NCBI GenBank assembly: GCA_036939355.1
Contig: JALLAP010000921.1
Span: 1-18,789 of the forward strand
Direction of reading: 5' to 3'
Length of the DNA stretch: 18,789 bases
Source of the DNA: Thalassiosira profunda
Taxonomy: Eukaryota > Bacillariophyta > Thalassiosirophyceae > Thalassiosirales > Thalassiosiraceae
Of this stretch, positions 15,816-18,789 are shown piece after piece. The position numbers and the translations under genes are program-made. Position 1 is the first letter of the stretch. Each line of letters begins with the position of its first letter. The notes below the pieces were generated by a model. The model saw only the letters and a program-made list of their open reading frames with translations. It did no database searches and was not told the DNA's origin.

Positions 15816-16397
15816 TGTGGTGCGTCTGCAGGCGAGTGGGTCGATGAGACTGGTTGGTATGGAACCTCTACTCGATGGAATGCAATGATATGGTCGATGT
15901 GAGGGAATTTATGCGAGACGCAACCTCTGCGGCCTGCGGACTTTTCTCAAAACGCTCGCATTTGCTTCACCAGTTGAACTTTACGATTCCTTGATCGCTG
16001 GAACGAGAGAAAGTATTAGGTAGAATGACCCGACAGGCCATCAGGCCCATCTGAGCCCGCCCAGCAATGTTTGCCAAAAGTATGTGTCTCTGAGCGACCC
16101 ACCTCGTTCCTTTGGCACTCTGTATCTGTGCGATCCACAAGTAGTGTGCACAACATAATAGAAGGCCAAAACAACAGGACCTTCGCAGGATGCAGAGCTT
16201 CAACTCCGTGCTTCAACCTTGAAGGGAGGGTTGAAGCTTTTTTACTGCCCCTCGCGCACGTGCTAAATTAGCACAACACCTCCCATCAACTCCCATCCAA
16301 GCAACACCAAAAAATCCAACGCTCACAATGTCAACGGCGGCACGCCCCACCACACCCCCTGCCCCTGGCCGACGCCCAAACCCCATTGCACGAAGCG
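15816..16397. promoter_or_regulatory. Divergent intergenic region with hairpin and upstream ATG
   Basis: 582 bp between starts at 15815 (-) and 16398 (+), with two promoters expected. It holds a hairpin followed by a T run (16210-16243) and an upstream ATG at 16328 in another frame. I searched by eye for tRNA and spliceosomal RNA signatures and found none. Short open frames here have no protein-like features. Confidence 0.4.
16210..16243 (+). other. 9-bp hairpin followed by T6
   Basis: GCTTCAACC (16210-16218) pairs perfectly with GGTTGAAGC (16229-16237) across a 10-nt loop, and six T residues follow (16238-16243). A second GCTTCAAC lies just upstream (16197-16204). In a eukaryote T4-6 can terminate RNA polymerase III, so this might be the 3' end of a small RNA; no recognisable small RNA precedes it. 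Confidence 0.35.
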
Positions 16398-16489
16398 ATG
16401 CCGACGTCGGTGGCGGCCTCCAAACAGGCAACGGCGCCCCCGGCGGCCGCGGCGGCGGGCTCTCCCAGAGGCGACAATACCCCTACTGA
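16328..16489 (+). other. Upstream open reading frame overlapping the HA-protein start
   Basis: An ATG at 16328 in a fair context (CACAATGTC) opens a 53-codon frame ending at TGA 16487-16489, out of frame with and overlapping the main start at 16398. The peptide is Arg/Pro/Gly-rich without domain features. It could reduce translation of the downstream protein, or the transcript may begin after it. Confidence 0.35.
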
Positions 16490-18147
16490 TGTGGACGCCC
16501 CCCATTCCCAACGTCCCGGCGATGGCCTCGCCCTCGCCCCCCTCGCCGACTCGTACACGTCCGCCCTCTTCACCTACCCCGCCGACGATCCCACGCCGCG
16601 GATGAAGGCGGGCTACGCCGCCCAGCGCTCCGCCAAGCAAAAGCTCGACGTGGCCCGGAGTCAGCGCGAGGGGCTCGAGGCATCACTTGCAGAAAAGTTG
16701 GGACGGTTGCACAATCTGTTGAGGGAGTCGCGGGAGCGGGAGGTTCAGGCGACGAGGATGCTGCGGAAGAAGACCGTGGAGGTGTACGAGGCGGAATTGG
16801 AGGAGTCGCCTTCAAACAGCGACTTCAAGGCGAAGTTGGTGCAGCTGACTTCGTATGTCAAGAAGCACCGGTCGCCTCCCGCTTTGGCCGAATTGGAGGC
16901 GTCCGGGAACGCCGACCCCCAAACCAAAGAACTGGCCCGCTTCGTCGTCCAAACAGTAAACAGTGGCGTGCCCCACCACCTCGCCGCCCTCGCCAACGTG
17001 GGCGTCCCCATTCCGACCTCCGAAGAGGACGCGTGGCACCGCTCCCTTAGGCAATTCCAGCGGCACGCGAGGGAGTACTGGGACAATCCCCTCTTGGTCC
17101 GGGCCACGAACGGAGACGTCGTGAAATCGATTCGGGAGTTCACGTACGGCGGCGACGAGCGGGGGGCAGCGCTGAAGGCGTGGTGCGCGGAGCAGCAGGA
17201 GGCGTTTCAGGGGGGGAGTCTCACGGCGGGGGGCGAGCAGTTCGACCAGCTGGCCGATGCCGGGTTCACGTTCGACGTGATCGTGGACGACAAGGAGTGG
17301 GAGGAATGCGTGGAGTGGGTCAAGGAGTTCCACGGCAAATACGGCCACGTGCACATTCCGGAGGGCTACGTCCCGCCGTCCCTTCTCCCGGAAGGGGTGG
17401 CCGCGTCCTCTCCCAACCTGAAGGAGTTCGCGGCCAGGGTCCGCGCGGTCGTCCATCGGGACGCCCTCGCCCCCGCCCGGGCCTCCCACCTCAAAACGTC
17501 GGGATTGTACCTCGACCTCGGGGGACGGGCGTACGATTACCACGTCCAGTATTGCAAGGTCGGCCGGGGGGCGCGGGGCGAAGAGCAACGGACCAAGCGC
17601 AAGTTCGCGGTGTTGGAGGACATCGGGGAAGACGGGGAGATGGCCAGCAGTCGGAAGGTGCGGAGGAACAACATGAACAACTGGATCGAGAAACTGGAGA
17701 GTGAGTTCTGTGTGCATACATAGTATGTTTGCATTATCGCGCTGGTACCTGATCCTGTTCCGCTCACGCATCTGCGCCCCTCTAGAACTGGCCGCCCACA
17801 TCGAAACGAACGGAACCGTCCACGTCCAAAACGACGTCAAGCAGAACCTGTGGACGTACTCCCTCATCCGCAAGCTGTCCATCAACAGCGCCAGCCTCCG
17901 GGGGCGGAAGATGCAGCTCCTCGAAAGTCACGAGGGATTGAAGGGGGTGTTGCTGCGGAAGGATAACGTCGCGGCGGCCGTGGCGGAGGCCAAGGAACGG
18001 AAGGAGGGGTACGAGGCGAAAAGGGGAAAAAGGAGTGCGGAGGAAATGGACGAGGAATTGACGGAGGAGGTGCTGCTGGGGCGGCGGGAGGACGAGGAGG
18101 TGGCGGCGTTCATGGAATCGGGGTTGGAGGTCCCGGCGGTGGTTTGA
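16398..18147 (+). CDS. Protein with helicase-associated (HA)-type repeats, two exons
   Basis: Exons 16398-17700 and 17786-18147 give 554 residues. The frame is open from 16386, but the first ATG in frame is 16398. The N-terminal 55 residues are Ala/Pro-rich. A coiled coil covers about 75-135 (KQKLDVARSQREG through VEVYEAELEE). Then come what look like repeats of the helicase-associated domain fold (PF03457-like: W..l..f...hG...v, L..W...Q, g.L...r...L...G): about 139-207 (weak), 212-296 (ALKAWCAEQQEAF, GSLTAG, LADAGF), 299-378 (WEECVEWVKEFHGKYGHVHIP) and 424-490 (WIEKLEKLAAHIETNGTVHV, LWTYSLIRKL). The tail (490-554) is charged helix. HA domains occur alone in many stramenopile proteins and are thought to bind nucleic acid, but no helicase motor is present here. 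A nuclear DNA- or RNA-binding role is inference. The assignment rests on pattern, not on a search. Confidence 0.7.
17701..17785 (+). other. HA-protein intron, phase 1, 85 bp
   Basis: The donor is GGAGA|GTGAGT and the acceptor CCTCTAG|AAC. It joins WIEKLE to KLAAHIETNG inside the last HA-like repeat, restoring that repeat, which supports the splice. Confidence 0.85.
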
Positions 18148-18482
18148 GGAGTCGTCGTCATGTGCTCGTTGGTTTCTGTTTTGTGTTTATTCATATCCTC
18201 TATGATGCCCCCCCCCCCCCCCTGCCTTCCGTAACCTCTCGTTATTCAGCCTCGAAGTAGGTGGTGGAGCTCATCTCGCGAAACAGCAATTCGCTCGAGG
18301 ACCAGATCTTCCGAGGCAAACGTCACAAGATAGCCTTGCGCTAGAGAGGCGGCGAGGGGGCGGGATCTGGTCATTTTAATCACGCGTCAATCCATCGTGG
18401 GACTCCCGCCTGTGATCGCCCCCCCCGGCGCGCCCGCCCGCGCGCCGGCGGTCCATCACTTCTTTCCGAGAACTGCACCGCC
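18148..18482. other. Intergenic region with C15 run and GC hairpin
   Basis: 335 bp between a 3' end and the next start on the same strand. A run of 15 C lies at 18208-18222; its length is unreliable in assemblies. A 9-bp all-G/C inverted pair, CCGGCGCGC (18425-18433) and GCGCGCCGG (18440-18448), with a 6-nt loop lies shortly before the start at 18483. No gene is seen. Confidence 0.5.
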
Positions 18483-18789
18483 ATGGCGCCCCAGTGCAGC
18501 CCGAACCGCTACATCGTCGCCATCGCAGCGCTACTGGTCGTCATGGCCCTTTCTGTGGCAGTGGCTGTCATATTTCCTTACCAAGACGAGGTCTCCGTCG
18601 GCGCCGGGCAGGGCGTTGACGATGCGAGCGCAATCTCAGAGGGCGACGCAGCAGCCCCGGAGATTGCCACGCCACCCGAATCGAAAACGGAAACTGTTGC
18701 TGACAACAAATCGGTAGAATCGCGACCTCAACAACACAGCAGCCTCTTCGATCACGAGAGTGCAACGGACAACGCTGCAGCATCTTCTG
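18483..18789 (+). CDS. Signal-anchored protein, 3' end outside window (partial)
   Basis: The frame opens at ATG 18483 in a near-ideal start context (ACCGCCATGG) and stays open to the last base (102 codons plus one base), so it is truncated by the window edge. After a short polar N-terminus (MAPQCSPNR) there is a hydrophobic segment of about 22 residues (10-31, rich in Ala, Val and Leu), which is a signal anchor or uncleaved signal peptide. From about residue 33 on, the chain is acidic and Ser/Ala/Thr-rich, a typical stem region. This layout is that of type II Golgi or secretory-pathway enzymes such as glycosyltransferases, or of secreted proteins; no catalytic part is in the window, so the function is unknown. 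An overlapping frame starting at a GTG (18397-18717) is Arg/Pro-rich and rejected. Confidence 0.65.
   Translation, partial: MAPQCSPNRYIVAIAALLVVMALSVAVAVIFPYQDEVSVGAGQGVDDASAISEGDAAAPEIATPPESKTETVADNKSVESRPQQHSSLFDHESATDNAAASS

Noticed and set aside
16210..16243. Bacterial rho-independent terminator
   Set aside because: The hairpin and T run have the shape, but introns and gene structure show the DNA is eukaryotic, and it sits between divergent starts, not after a gene.
16812..17885. 357-residue antisense frame over the HA gene
   Set aside because: It would read through the intron and the repeats; no domain and shadow-like composition.

Overview
The window is nuclear DNA of a eukaryotic microalga, most likely a heterokont (stramenopile) of the diatom-like type. 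The basis is spliceosomal introns of 79-130 bp (one of 256 bp) with GT-AG ends and GTGAGT/GTAAGT donors, compact gene spacing, strongly G/C-ending codons, no ribosome binding sites or operons, and protein families I associate with stramenopile genomes: a small protein with a VRFSE...FIPNDD motif, helicase-associated (HA) type repeats without a helicase, and a large cellobiose-phosphorylase-like enzyme. Species cannot be read from the sequence.

Layout. 1-890 has no recognisable gene. 891-1616 (+) is a Ser/Pro-rich protein with four RRxS sites. 1617-2148 is a convergent intergenic stretch with a strong nested inverted repeat. 2149-2967 (-) is a DUF1415 protein and 3069-3542 (-) a four-helix membrane protein. 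4039-4266 (+) is a 75-residue amphipathic protein built of 11-residue repeats. 4602-5606 (-) is a leucine-rich-repeat protein with a long basic tail. 6126-8760 (+) is an 834-residue low-complexity protein with an acidic tail and one intron. 8945-10350 (-) is an AlkB-family 2-oxoglutarate/Fe(II) dioxygenase in four exons. It is head-to-head with 10776-15132 (+), a five-exon, about 1252-residue glycoside-phosphorylase-like enzyme with an N-terminal membrane anchor. 15417-15815 (-) is a small stramenopile-type protein, and 16398-18147 (+) a two-exon HA-repeat protein. 18483 to the end (+) is the 5' part of a signal-anchored protein that runs off the window.

The genes do not form one pathway; this looks like ordinary gene-dense chromosome. 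The clearest functional calls are the phosphorylase-like enzyme (beta-glucan or disaccharide metabolism, plausible in an alga that stores beta-1,3-glucan) and the AlkB enzyme, whose iron and 2-oxoglutarate residues are all visible and whose tail carries two SUMO-interaction-like motifs. One assembly fault lies inside the phosphorylase gene: a single N at 14770 between two identical 72-bp copies breaks the reading frame and almost certainly marks an unmerged contig overlap. Eight of the nine introns I can place are phase 1.

Exon boundaries were placed by hand from splice sites, frame and family motifs. No search or transcript data were available.
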